The notes under the pieces: model-generated
What the model was told of the DNA's origin: nothing
Databases searched by the model: none
The model's input: the letters and a program-made list of their open reading frames with translations, nothing else
In this document: in pieces, positions 35,132 through 44,285 of the stretch
Numbering within the stretch: position 1 is the stretch's first letter
Layout: each line of letters begins with the position of its first letter
NCBI GenBank assembly: GCA_012523775.1
Contig: JAAYTK010000083.1
Span: forward strand, 1-57,903
From: Clostridiales bacterium
Lineage (GTDB): Bacteria; Bacillota; Clostridia; Lachnospirales; Lachnospiraceae
Reading direction: 5' to 3'
DNA length: 57,903 nt
Translations under genes and position numbers: made by a program

Positions 35132-36910
35132 ATGTTAAGCAGAAAAATAAAGCAATTTATTATTCTAGGCGTGATCTCGTTAATTATTTCCTTGTGCGGT
35201 GGATGTGACCAGCCATCGATTCGGGAATCTCAGCAGAATTTATTTGATAATTTTATTATCGAGCTCTTCGTAGAAGAAGTTCAATCAGATACATTATCAT
35301 TGAATTATACCATTGCACATCCTGAGAAATATGGCATCGTACATACCGAAGCCACTTTGGGAGAATACACCATAAATTATATGAAAGAACAGCTGATGAC
35401 TTCCGAGATGCACCTTAATGAACTGAAACAATTCGATTATAATGAGCTGACTGCCGATCAACAACTTATATATGATATTCTTATGAATTACCTGGAGTCT
35501 GAGCTGGAATTGGGTAAATATCTTTATTATATAGATAGCCTGAAACCTACCACCGGGCTACAAGCCCAGTTACCGATTCTTCTTGCAGAGTACAATTTCT
35601 ACGAAAAAGGCGATATTGACCGATATTTGGATCTGCTGGTCTGTGTAAAGGATTATTTTGAAGATGTGGGTGAATTTGAAAGAGAAAAATCGAAGCGTGG
35701 CTTATTTATGACCGATGCGGTGGTAGATAGGATTATAGAACAATGTGAAGCCTTTATAGAAAATCCTGATGAGAACCTATTAATAGAATATTTTGACGAG
35801 AAAATAAATCACTTCGAAGGGCTCTCCGATTCAGAGAAGAAAGAGTACAGGGAGGAGAACAGAAAACGTGTTCTTTCCTATATTATACCCGCCTATGAGG
35901 GATTAATCGAAGTGCTAAGCGAGCTTAAAGGAACCGGAACAAATGAAGCCGGTCTGTATTACTATCCCGAAGGGCAGGCTTATTATGAATGTCTTTTTAG
36001 GATAAAAACAGGCTCTGATAAGAGTATGAAGAATATAGCCAATATGCTTGAAACAGCCATCGGAGACGGAATATTCAGCTTAACAAAGCAGACCCTTTCC
36101 AATCCTATGATATTTGAAAAATTTGAGTCCTTTACATCCTTTCCTCTGACAGATCCGGTTGAAATTATAGAGGATTTGAAGAAGGAAATACTGGACGATT
36201 TTCCTGAGCCCATAGATGTAAATTATGAGATTAAATATGTCCATGAATCTCTGTCCGATTATCTTAGCCCTGCCCTGTATTTGATACCTGCCATCGATAA
36301 TTATACAGAAAACAATATCTACATAAACGGAAATGATCTTGAAACCTTATCCAGAATATATACTACCGTTGCCCACGAGGGCTATCCGGGTCATTTATAT
36401 CAAAATGTTTATTTCAGGAGCAAGGAACCTGCTCCCATAAGAAGCCTTCTTACCTTTACCGGATATGATGAGGGATGGGCTACATATGTGGAGTTTTATT
36501 CCTATCAACTCTCGGGAATAGATGAGGATTTGGCAAACCTGTTAGTATCGAATAACGAAATAGTTCTTCTGATGTATGCCCGGGCAGACATCGGCATTCA
36601 TTATGAGGGCTGGGATAAGACTAAGGCGCTTTCCTATATAGGGCAACTGGTCGGTGACGAAGACATAGCACTTAAAATATATGATACCCTACTGGAGGAG
36701 CCTGCAATATATCTTCCGTATGCTGTTGGATATCTTGAAATAATGGAATTAAGAAATATGGCCATGAAAGCAAAGGGTGATGATTTTGATATAAAGGAAT
36801 TTCATAAATTTCTACTGGATATAGGTCCGGCCCAATTTTTCGTTATAAAGGACCGTATGGAATCCTGGCTAAATAGCGACAACTTGGTTCAGAATAATGC
36901 ATCAGATTAA
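35132..36910 (+). CDS. DUF885 family lipoprotein, putative metallopeptidase
   Basis: About 592 residues. The N-terminal signal has a lipobox ending L-C-G-G-C near residue 25, so it should be a membrane-anchored lipoprotein. The DUF885 zinc motif V-A-H-E-G-Y-P-G-H (near residue 412) and the following D-E-G-W-A-T-Y-V-E (near 445), supplying the third ligand, are intact. The family is thought to contain secreted zinc carboxypeptidase-like enzymes; the substrate is unknown. The ATG at 35132 was chosen because TGGAGG precedes it by five bases; the upstream TTG at 35120 lies within that site. It shares a terminator region with metG. Confidence 0.85.
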   Translation: MLSRKIKQFIILGVISLIISLCGGCDQPSIRESQQNLFDNFIIELFVEEVQSDTLSLNYTIAHPEKYGIVHTEATLGEYTINYMKEQLMTSEMHLNELKQFDYNELTADQQLIYDILMNYLESELELGKYLYYIDSLKPTTGLQAQLPILLAEYNFYEKGDIDRYLDLLVCVKDYFEDVGEFEREKSKRGLFMTDAVVDRIIEQCEAFIENPDENLLIEYFDEKINHFEGLSDSEKKEYREENRKRVLSYIIPAYEGLIEVLSELKGTGTNEAGLYYYPEGQAYYECLFRIKTGSDKSMKNIANMLETAIGDGIFSLTKQTLSNPMIFEKFESFTSFPLTDPVEIIEDLKKEILDDFPEPIDVNYEIKYVHESLSDYLSPALYLIPAIDNYTENNIYINGNDLETLSRIYTTVAHEGYPGHLYQNVYFRSKEPAPIRSLLTFTGYDEGWATYVEFYSYQLSGIDEDLANLLVSNNEIVLLMYARADIGIHYEGWDKTKALSYIGQLVGDEDIALKIYDTLLEEPAIYLPYAVGYLEIMELRNMAMKAKGDDFDIKEFHKFLLDIGPAQFFVIKDRMESWLNSDNLVQNNASD

Positions 36911-36968
36911 TAAACACAAAATAAGTCCAGGGAAAATAATGCTTTAATAATTGTTTCAAAAAACGAAT

Positions 36969-37015
36969 AGGAGTGGGCATATCAGCTTGATATACCCACT
37001 CCTGAATCTTATTTT
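36969..37015. terminator. Bidirectional terminator between DUF885 gene and metG
   Basis: A 16-base stem with arms 36969-36984 and 36988-37003 (one C-A mismatch) around the loop GCT, followed on the plus strand by a T-rich run. It lies in the 127-base gap between the two convergent genes. Confidence 0.8.
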
Positions 37016-37037
37016 AATATGGCTTCTTAATCAATTA

Positions 37038-38996
37038 TTAACTGATTTCAGCACCTGCAGGCATATCCTTTTCCGGTACCATTAATGCCAGATTACCCTC
37101 CGCATCCTCTGCACAAAGAAGCATTCCCTCTGACAAAAGTCCTGCCAATGTCGCAGGCTTTAAGTTAACCACGACCATAACCTTCTTTCCAACCATTTCC
37201 TCGGGGGTGTAATGGCCTTTAATTCCTGATACGATCTGCTTTACCTGAGATCCGATTTTAACCTGAGAGCATAAAAGTTTCTTGGATTTTTTAACTTCCT
37301 CACAGGCAATGATTTCTCCTACCTGAAACTGCAGCTTTGCAAAATCATCATAGGTAATTTCAGGCTTAGCCTCTATATCAATTGCAGCTTCAGTCTCTTG
37401 ATCCTGATTCTTATCGGCCTCTTCGGAAGCCTCCACCTTCTCTAACACTTCCTTTATATCCAGTCTGGCAAATAATATCTCCGGCTTATCTGTTACCTTT
37501 GTTCCTGACGGATACAGACCAAATGTCTTAATCTCTTCGGCTGTTCTTTCTTTTCCTGACAGCTGTATGAAGATCTTATCTGCTGTTTCCGGCATAAAGG
37601 GTTTTAACAGACTTGCTCCGATACATATGCTTTCCACAAGATTATATAATACTGTTGCAAGGCGGTCCTTTTTGTCCTCTTCCTTTGCCAGTATCCAAGG
37701 CATTGTCTCATCAATATATTTATTGCATCTCTTAAACAGATTAAATATTTCGGTTAGTGCATCGGCAACTCTTAGTTTTTCCATCTTGGCAATAACCCTG
37801 TTCGGTGTGTCCAGGACAAGCTTCTTTAACTCATCATCAACGGGCTCATATACCTTGCCGTCTTTAACTATACCGTCAAAATATTTATTTGACATTGATA
37901 TGGTACGGTTTACAAGATTACCGAGAGTATTTGCCAGCTCTGAATTGATTCTTTCGACTAAAAGCTCCCAGGTGATGATTCCGTCATTATCATAGGGCAT
38001 CTCATGGAGAACAAAATATCTTACGGCATCCACGCCAAACAGCTTCACTAAATCGTCTGCATATAAGACATTTCCTCTGGATTTACTCATTTTATCCCCT
38101 GAGCCTCCCTGTAAAAGCCATGGATGTCCAAATACCTGCTTTGGAAGAGGGATATCAAGCGCCATAAGAATAATCGGCCAATAAATAGTATGAAATCTAA
38201 GTATGTCCTTACCGATAAGGTGCAAATCTGCCGGCCAATATTTATTAAACTGCTCGCTGCTGTTACCGTCAGCATCATACCCGATTCCGGTAATATAATT
38301 ACATAAGGCATCTATCCATACATACACCACATGTTTGTTATCGAAATCTACCGGGATACCCCATTTAAATGAGGTTCTTGAAACACATAAATCCTGCAGA
38401 CCCGGCTTTAAGAAGTTATTGACCATCTCATTTTTCCTGGACTCCGGTTGAATGAACTCCGGATTCTCCTGAATATGCGCCATTAGTCTGTCTGCATATT
38501 TGCTCATTTTGAAAAAGTATGCATCCTCCTTGGCATATTGTACCTCTCTGCCGCAATCCGGACATTTTCCATCCTTAAGCTGTGATGTTGTAAAGAAGGA
38601 TTCACAGGGAGTACAATACATTCCTTCATAATAACCTTTGTAAATATCGCCCTGGTCATACAGTTTCTTAAATATCTTCTGAATCTGCTTCTCATGGTCC
38701 GGATCTGTCGTTCTGATAAATTTATCATATGAGGTATTCATCATATCCCAAATATCCTTGATTAATCCGGCAATATTATCCACATATTCCTTCGGACTGA
38801 TCCCGGCTTCCTTGGCTGCAAGCTCAATCTTCTGCCCGTGTTCGTCAGTTCCGGTCTGCAGAAATACATCATAGCCTTCCCATCTTCTGAATCTGGCAAT
38901 ACTGTCAGCCAATATAATTTCATAGGTGTTACCGATGTGTGGCTTGCCTGATGTATATACTATGGCTGTTGTAATATAATATGGTTTTTTACTCAT
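37038..38996 (-). CDS. metG: Methionyl-tRNA synthetase
   Basis: About 652 residues. The class I motifs P-H-I-G-N (HIGH-type) and K-M-S-K-S are present. A four-Cys zinc knuckle (C-T-P-C near residue 127 and C-P-D-C near 144) marks the zinc-containing type. The C-terminal 110 residues are a tRNA-binding domain of the Trbp111/EMAPII kind (D-F-A-K-L-Q-F-Q-V-G). It charges tRNA-Met. I chose the ATG at 38996, six bases after AAAGGAAG; the frame extends two codons further. The leader contains a T-box riboswitch, so expression responds to uncharged tRNA-Met. Confidence 0.96.
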   Translation of the reverse strand: MSKKPYYITTAIVYTSGKPHIGNTYEIILADSIARFRRWEGYDVFLQTGTDEHGQKIELAAKEAGISPKEYVDNIAGLIKDIWDMMNTSYDKFIRTTDPDHEKQIQKIFKKLYDQGDIYKGYYEGMYCTPCESFFTTSQLKDGKCPDCGREVQYAKEDAYFFKMSKYADRLMAHIQENPEFIQPESRKNEMVNNFLKPGLQDLCVSRTSFKWGIPVDFDNKHVVYVWIDALCNYITGIGYDADGNSSEQFNKYWPADLHLIGKDILRFHTIYWPIILMALDIPLPKQVFGHPWLLQGGSGDKMSKSRGNVLYADDLVKLFGVDAVRYFVLHEMPYDNDGIITWELLVERINSELANTLGNLVNRTISMSNKYFDGIVKDGKVYEPVDDELKKLVLDTPNRVIAKMEKLRVADALTEIFNLFKRCNKYIDETMPWILAKEEDKKDRLATVLYNLVESICIGASLLKPFMPETADKIFIQLSGKERTAEEIKTFGLYPSGTKVTDKPEILFARLDIKEVLEKVEASEEADKNQDQETEAAIDIEAKPEITYDDFAKLQFQVGEIIACEEVKKSKKLLCSQVKIGSQVKQIVSGIKGHYTPEEMVGKKVMVVVNLKPATLAGLLSEGMLLCAEDAEGNLALMVPEKDMPAGAEIS

Positions 38997-39106
38997 GTTC
39001 ATCTTCCTTTCCGTCTTATTGGATCTAAACTCTTCATTTATTCTGCTTGTAATTTTTTGATTTTCCGTATAAAGTTTTTACTGAACAGGACGAACTTTTC
39101 TGTTCA

Positions 39107-39383
39107 ATAAAAAACTCCCGTCTTTAATATTTAAAGACGAGAGAACTTCCCGTGGTACCACTTTAATTTACTTATGTCTTGCGATCATAAGCCTCAGTCG
39201 CTGCAAATACAGCCAAGCATGATAACGGATGCCGCCGTCATAGCCTAAGAATTAATTCCTCGGTATGCCGCTCCAAGACCATCTTCGTCAGCTTCTGCAA
39301 ATCTCCCCTTCTCAGCTACCGGGGTTCTCTGTCGACTGTTCCACTGATTACTCTTCTCTTCATAGCTTTTTTCGTTATGATTA
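39107..39383 (-). promoter_or_regulatory. T-box riboswitch for tRNA-Met upstream of metG
   Basis: On the minus strand the conserved T-box core A-A-A-G-T-G-G-T-A-C-C-A-C-G-G-G-A-A-G lies at 39146-39164. It is followed by a terminator hairpin (arms 39115-39127 and 39131-39143) and a run of six T. Upstream are the AG-rich Stem I signature G-A-G-A-A and a G-A-A-G-A-T-G-G segment (about 39277-39284) whose ATG is the likely specifier codon for methionine. Readthrough occurs when the NCCA end of uncharged tRNA pairs with the T-box. Confidence 0.9.
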
Positions 39384-39389
39384 TCACAA

Positions 39390-39418
39390 AGTATAGCACG
39401 TATTTATCTCTTTGTCAA
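39390..39418 (-). promoter_or_regulatory. Sigma-A promoter of the metG T-box transcript
   Basis: On the minus strand, a perfect TTGACA (39413-39418), 17-base spacer and TATACT (39390-39395). The transcript would start near 39383. Confidence 0.8.
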
Positions 39419-39511
39419 ACAAGTAATAATGCAAAAATTATATGAGTATGATATACTTTGAAAAGTAGCTTTATTGCTACAATTTAATCTTATTGGTGAG
39501 AAGGAGTCGTT

Positions 39512-41632
39512 ATGATAAACAATAACCGCTTATATAAAAAATCACTGCCTAAAGGTATTATGCTTATGATTATAGTATTTGCCATAATACTTGTCCCTAT
39601 TGGCTGTGACAAGAAAAGCAACGGCATTTCCGATAAATCCGATACAAACGTAACCCCAATTGTCACTGTCTCAGACAGTAAAGACAATACAAAGGATATT
39701 ATTACGGATAAGCCTGCTGATGATGACGCTTCGGATGAGGCAGCAGTAAATACGGGAAGCATCAATAATCCGCAACCCCCTAACTTTATTAATGCCGAAG
39801 GCACATACTTAGATACCCGAATATCGGTTCCTGAGGGATATAGCCGTGTTGACTCTTCGGCAGATGAGCTTACCGGATTCATAAGAACCATCCCGCTAAA
39901 GGAGCATGGCAGTGACGTTCTGAAATATGACGGAAACCCCATAGGCAATCAGGATAATCATGTGGCGGTATTTGATATAGACGTCGGGCAAAGGGATTTA
40001 CAGCAATGTGCCGATTCAATCATGCGAGTATATGCCGAGTATTTTTGGTCACTCGAAGAATATGACAAAATAGCATTTCACCTGACCAATGGATTTTATA
40101 TGAATTATTCCAAATGGCGGGACGGATATCGTATACGGGTAGACAACAATAATGTAACCTGGACCAAATCTGCTTCCTATGATGACTCCTACGAGACCTT
40201 CAGAAAGTATTTGGAAATGGTGTTCGCATACGCAGGAACCCTTTCTCTGGCCTCTGAAAGCAAACCGATATCCTTGGATGATTTAATGCCCGGTGATATG
40301 CTCCTACAGGGTGGAAGCCCCGGTCATTGCGTACTGGTAGTCGATATGGCTGTTAATGAGAGCGGTGCCAGGTGCTATCTGTTGGCGCAGGGATATATGC
40401 CTGCACAGGATTTTCATGTTCTTACGAATCCTTTGCATCCTGAAGATCCCTGGTATTATGAAGAAGAAATGACTTTTCCAATCGTAACTCCTTCATGGAC
40501 ATTCAATGAGGATTCCCTAAGACGATGGACAGATTTTGACCTTTCGCAGTGGGCAAAGGTGAGTATACCTACAATGTCTACTCATATCGGTGATTCAGAC
40601 CAGGTTAATCAGGTAACGCTTCTGGCTGTAGGTGACAATCTTATTCACATCGAGGTGGTGCAAAGCGGTCAGCAGGAGGACGGTACCTATAGCTATAGTC
40701 ATTTATATGATGAGATTAAAGACGTGATTTCGGCTGCAGATATCGCTGTAATAAATCAGGAAACCATTTTGGGAGGTAAGGATCTGAAATATTCCGGTTA
40801 TCCTGCTTTTAATTCTCCAACAGAAATTGGAGATGCCATAGCGGAAGCCGGCTTTGATGTTGTTCTTCATGCGACTAACCATACCATGGACAAGGGATTA
40901 CAGGGTGTAATAAACACCTTCGAGCATTGGGATAAACATCCCGATATAACCGTATTGGGTATAAATAAAACCGAAGAGGACCGTAATAAGGTTCCTATAG
41001 TTGAAAAAAACGGTATAAAATTAGCCATGCTAAATTATACATATGGTTTAAACGGCTACAAGGTTCCAAAGGACAAGCCTTATCTGGTAAATATGCTGGA
41101 TCGCGATCAAATGGAGGAGGACATAAAAAAAGCCCGCGAGGTCGCAGATTTTATAATAGTCTTTCCTCATTGGGGAACGGAATATGTCTATGAACCCATA
41201 AGAACTCAAAGAGAGCTTGTGGATTTTTATTATGAGCTTGGAGTTGACTTGGTGATAGGTACACATCCCCATGTTATTCAGCCGGTGGAGTGGATCACAT
41301 CAGATTCAAGCCATAATATGCTGGTGTATTATTCACTTGGTAACTTTCTTTCATATCAAAAAGAACCTGCCCGTATGCTTGGCGGGATTGCCCATGTAAC
41401 CATAACAAAGGATCAAACCGGCACTTACATAAGCGATGCCGCTATAACACCTATAGTGACCCATTATGAACATGGCCCTGCTGATTATAATTACGGTATT
41501 TACAAGCTATCAGAATATACATCTGAGATGGGAGACAGGCACGGTGTGTCGGATATTGCCACGGAGGGAGATTTCTCATATGAAGAAACCCTACGTACCG
41601 CCAAAAAAGTGCTCGGTGCCTGGTATAAATAA
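39512..41632 (+). CDS. DUF4846-CapA (PGA_cap) fusion lipoprotein
   Basis: A 706-residue lipoprotein with lipobox V-P-I-G-C (Cys32) and an acidic Thr/Asp-rich linker to residue 90. Residues about 95-345 match DUF4846 (K-I-A-F-H-L-T-N-G-F near 180; P-G-D-M-L-L-Q-G-G-S-P-G-H). Residues about 365-640 are a CapA/PGA_cap metallophosphatase-like domain: A-V-G-D-N-L-I-H, N-Q-E-T-I-L, A-T-N-H-T-M-D, H-W-G-T-E-Y, G-T-H-P-H-V-I-Q-P and S-L-G-N-F. Such proteins are linked to polyglutamate or other surface polymers. The final residues G-A-W-Y-K are encoded by a diverged copy of the local GGTACC repeat. GAGAAGGAG precedes the ATG. Confidence 0.85.
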   Translation: MINNNRLYKKSLPKGIMLMIIVFAIILVPIGCDKKSNGISDKSDTNVTPIVTVSDSKDNTKDIITDKPADDDASDEAAVNTGSINNPQPPNFINAEGTYLDTRISVPEGYSRVDSSADELTGFIRTIPLKEHGSDVLKYDGNPIGNQDNHVAVFDIDVGQRDLQQCADSIMRVYAEYFWSLEEYDKIAFHLTNGFYMNYSKWRDGYRIRVDNNNVTWTKSASYDDSYETFRKYLEMVFAYAGTLSLASESKPISLDDLMPGDMLLQGGSPGHCVLVVDMAVNESGARCYLLAQGYMPAQDFHVLTNPLHPEDPWYYEEEMTFPIVTPSWTFNEDSLRRWTDFDLSQWAKVSIPTMSTHIGDSDQVNQVTLLAVGDNLIHIEVVQSGQQEDGTYSYSHLYDEIKDVISAADIAVINQETILGGKDLKYSGYPAFNSPTEIGDAIAEAGFDVVLHATNHTMDKGLQGVINTFEHWDKHPDITVLGINKTEEDRNKVPIVEKNGIKLAMLNYTYGLNGYKVPKDKPYLVNMLDRDQMEEDIKKAREVADFIIVFPHWGTEYVYEPIRTQRELVDFYYELGVDLVIGTHPHVIQPVEWITSDSSHNMLVYYSLGNFLSYQKEPARMLGGIAHVTITKDQTGTYISDAAITPIVTHYEHGPADYNYGIYKLSEYTSEMGDRHGVSDIATEGDFSYEETLRTAKKVLGAWYK

Positions 41633-41634
41633 TT

Positions 41635-41681
41635 CGGTACCAGGTACCGTACCTGGTACCGAATCGGACGGTACCTGGTAC
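41635..41681. repeat. GGTACC-rich palindromic repeat, copy A
   Basis: A 27-base perfect palindrome, 41635-41647 mirrored in 41649-41661 about a central C, built from CGGTACCAGGTAC. A partial second unit follows at 41669-41681 (ACGGTACCTGGTAC). It starts 3 bases after the CapA stop codon, and the last coding bases 41615-41629 are a diverged copy of the same unit. Confidence 0.85.
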
Positions 41682-41688
41682 AAAAAAG

Positions 41689-41755
41689 GATAAGATTGGC
41701 TAAAAAGGTGCCCCCGTATAGGTTGCACGTTTTAACCAATCTTATCTTTATTTAT
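41689..41755 (+). terminator. Terminator after the CapA gene
   Basis: Arms 41689-41705 and 41730-41746 pair over 17 bases with one mismatch, with an additional GTGC/GCAC pairing inside the loop, and are followed by TTTATTTAT. It lies between the two GGTACC repeat clusters. Confidence 0.75.
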
Positions 41756-41894
41756 CTACCCTCTCGCTCCCCCAGCCTCATTCCTCTGGCTCATACCTTC
41801 TCCAGTACCAACCTATTCTAGATTAACAAAACTTATCGAAAATGTCAATACTTTTTAGGATTATCGTAATTTTATTAACATATTGCATAAAAAA

Positions 41895-41963
41895 GGTACC
41901 AGGTACCGTACCTGGTACCGCCTATTTTTGTACCTGGTACCCAGTATGGTACCCGGTAGGGTT
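41895..41963. repeat. GGTACC-rich palindromic repeat, copy B
   Basis: The same 25-base palindrome as copy A at 41895-41919, followed by degenerate units at 41929-41941 (TTGTACCTGGTAC) and 41947-41960 (TGGTACCCGGTAGG). The second part lies inside galE and codes for its last residues, including the stop at 41922-41924. The 140 bases between the terminator and this copy (41756-41894) hold no gene that I can see. Confidence 0.85.
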
Positions 41964-42953
41964 TTTGCTTTGCCAGTTATATGAATCTCTGCACATCTGC
42001 TCGATATCTCTTTTCGCCCTCCATCCAAGCTCCTTATTGGCCTTTGACGGGTCTGCATAGGATGTGGCGATATCACCCGGTCTTCTGTCTGTTATCACAT
42101 ATGGAATCTTCTTGTTGCAGGCTTTCTCATAATTACGAATGACCTCAAGTACGCTGTAGCCTCTGCCGGTACCGAGATTATACGTAACCAGTCCTGGCTT
42201 TTCCTCCAGCTTCTCGATTGCCTTGATATGTCCTATGGCCAGGTCTACCACATGAATATAATCTCTTACCCCGGTTCCGTCCGGTGTATCATAATCATCC
42301 CCAAACACATTGACTTTCTCCAGCTTGCCCAATGCCACCTTTGCTATATAAGGCACAAGATTGTTGGGAATTCCATCAGGATCCTCCCCGATTTCTCCGC
42401 TTTCATGGGCACCTATCGGGTTAAAATATCTTAATATGGCAATGTTCCAGCTTTTATCTGCCGCATACAAATCCCTAAGGATATCCTCTATCATAAGCTT
42501 AGTCCGTCCGTATGGATTAACAGCAGACAACGGGAATTCTTCGGTTATTGGCACCGTCTGTGGATCTCCGTATACTGTCGCGGAGGATGAAAAGACGAGC
42601 TTCTTCACATCATACTGCTCCATGACCTCAAGCAAAGTAACAGTTCCGATTACATTGTTATCATAATACTGTAAAGGCATCTTACAGGATTCACCTACAG
42701 CCTTAAGACCGGCAAAATGAATAACCGCATCTATATCTTCTTTTTTAAATATTCTTTCCAATGCTTCTTTATCACGAATATCATTCTCATAAAAGGTGAT
42801 TTTCTTTCCTGAAAGCATTTCTACCCTTTTAATGGCTTCTATACATGAGTTGCTAAAATTATCCACAACCACAACATCATATCCTGCATTTAATAACTCC
42901 AGGTCCGTATGGCTTGCTATAAATCCCGCTCCGCCTGTTACCAATATCTTCAT
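41922..42953 (-). CDS. galE: UDP-glucose 4-epimerase
   Basis: A 343-residue extended short-chain dehydrogenase. The NAD-binding G-G-A-G-F-I-A-S-H, the catalytic Ser/Thr region S-S-S-A-T-V-Y-G and the Y-G-R-T-K (YxxxK) motif are intact, as is the L-R-Y-F-N-P-I-G-A-H segment. It interconverts UDP-glucose and UDP-galactose. ATG 42953 was chosen because AAGGAGG lies eight bases upstream. The normal family ending W-Q-x-K-N-P-x-G-Y is followed here by H-T-G-Y-Q-V-Q-K, which is encoded by repeat copy B and is likely an acquired tail. Confidence 0.94.
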   Translation of the reverse strand: MKILVTGGAGFIASHTDLELLNAGYDVVVVDNFSNSCIEAIKRVEMLSGKKITFYENDIRDKEALERIFKKEDIDAVIHFAGLKAVGESCKMPLQYYDNNVIGTVTLLEVMEQYDVKKLVFSSSATVYGDPQTVPITEEFPLSAVNPYGRTKLMIEDILRDLYAADKSWNIAILRYFNPIGAHESGEIGEDPDGIPNNLVPYIAKVALGKLEKVNVFGDDYDTPDGTGVRDYIHVVDLAIGHIKAIEKLEEKPGLVTYNLGTGRGYSVLEVIRNYEKACNKKIPYVITDRRPGDIATSYADPSKANKELGWRAKRDIEQMCRDSYNWQSKNPTGYHTGYQVQK

Positions 42954-43036
42954 TATTTGTTCCTCCTTTATTATGCTCAATCCACAGATTTTCTAATATA
43001 TTGTTAGTGGCCTTCTCACATCATGACTCTGTTACC

Positions 43037-43064
43037 ATTATATAACAAGTTTGATAAATAACAA
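43037..43064 (-). promoter_or_regulatory. Probable galE promoter
   Basis: On the minus strand, TTGTTA (43059-43064), a 16-base spacer and TATAAT (43037-43042), about 85 bases upstream of the galE ATG. Confidence 0.5.
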
Positions 43065-43171
43065 TATTTTTTACCCAATTCCCACTTTATAACATGTTAA
43101 TCCAACATATAAATGTGCTATAATATAAGAGTCTAATCCGATGAACTTAATATGTTGAAAGGAAGTATACC

Positions 43172-44158
43172 ATGGGAAAATTATTTTCCTTCCGGTATGC
43201 CCTTCTTATAAGCATTCTTTTATTAAGTATCAGTTCATATGGCTTTGTTAAGGCTTATTTTCCGACTCAGAATAAGTCAGATAATCCAACTATACAACAG
43301 AGTCAAGATACTATTACGGAATCTTCCTTAATAACCATCCCGCCATTATTACATGGTGAAAAAGTAATAAATGTGCTTGGCACGAATATATCTCTCGGAG
43401 AAAGTACCGAGAGCATTATAAACAAGCTTGGCAGCCCAAGCCGTATTGCCAAGACTGAGATGGATTTCAGTTATTACATATATAACAATAATTATAGCAA
43501 GCTTTTGTTTATTGCGATAGGGGACAATCAGGTTGTGGGTTTCTATACCGACTCCATTGATTTTGATTATCTTGGTATTACATCCGGATGCAGTCTGGAT
43601 GAAGTAAACCGAATACTCGAAATGGATTACGATATGAATAGTGTTTTAACACACACCACTGATACCTATACCATATATATACTATTGGACGAAATCGGAA
43701 CACAAGGGGTTACGGGAATATTTCTCTTAGGAGCAGACGTGAACGAGGCTGAATATACCTCTGAAGTTATTAGAGATGTTGAGCTTATGGTTTATGATCT
43801 GACCAATTCTATCCGAAGAAGAAATAATATTCCGTTATTATCCTGGTCCTCGTCTGCTGCCAAGGCTTCAAGAAAGCATTCTATTGATATGGCTGAAAAC
43901 CGTTTTTTTGATCACTATGGATCATATAATAAATCCCCGGGGGATAGACTTAAAGAGGAAGGCATTCATTATCAATCAATAGGAGAGAATATCATTGCAG
44001 GATATGGAACTGCAATTTTCTCCAGCCATGCATGGTTTAACTCACCAGAGCACAGAGAAAACATACTGAATAAAGACTACAGAAGCTTAGGAGTTGGGTT
44101 TACATATCAGGAAGACAGTATATACAAAACCTATATCACACAGAAATTTTTCAGATAA
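43172..44158 (+). CDS. CAP-domain (SCP-like/YkwD) extracellular protein
   Basis: A 328-residue protein with an N-terminal signal anchor (residues 5-26). Residues about 60-190 resemble the CAP-associated N-terminal domain (S-I-I-N-K-L-G-S-P-S-R and G-F-Y-T-D-S). Residues about 210-328 form a CAP domain: S-R-K-H-S-I-D-M-A-E-N, F-F-D-H, G-E-N-I-I-A-G and P-E-H-R-E-N-I-L. Such proteins are secreted or surface-bound and of unknown activity, common in spore-formers. A TATAAT at 43119-43124 is a possible -10. AAAGGAAG precedes the ATG. Confidence 0.86.
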   Translation: MGKLFSFRYALLISILLLSISSYGFVKAYFPTQNKSDNPTIQQSQDTITESSLITIPPLLHGEKVINVLGTNISLGESTESIINKLGSPSRIAKTEMDFSYYIYNNNYSKLLFIAIGDNQVVGFYTDSIDFDYLGITSGCSLDEVNRILEMDYDMNSVLTHTTDTYTIYILLDEIGTQGVTGIFLLGADVNEAEYTSEVIRDVELMVYDLTNSIRRRNNIPLLSWSSSAAKASRKHSIDMAENRFFDHYGSYNKSPGDRLKEEGIHYQSIGENIIAGYGTAIFSSHAWFNSPEHRENILNKDYRSLGVGFTYQEDSIYKTYITQKFFR

Positions 44159-44285
44159 AAATTAAGTTAAAAATATTTTAGTGCATCTTAAAATATAGTA
44201 TTATACAAAGAATAATTGCTGATACTATTTTAGCCTTGATTAATAGGTACATTATAATGTATCCTTATACATGGGAGGATAGTGT

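Noticed and set aside
41466-42076. Small open frames over the GGTACC repeats between the CapA gene and galE
   Set aside because: Their sequence is set by the repeat (runs of G-T-W-Y or V-P-G-T), they overlap real genes and lack ribosome binding sites.
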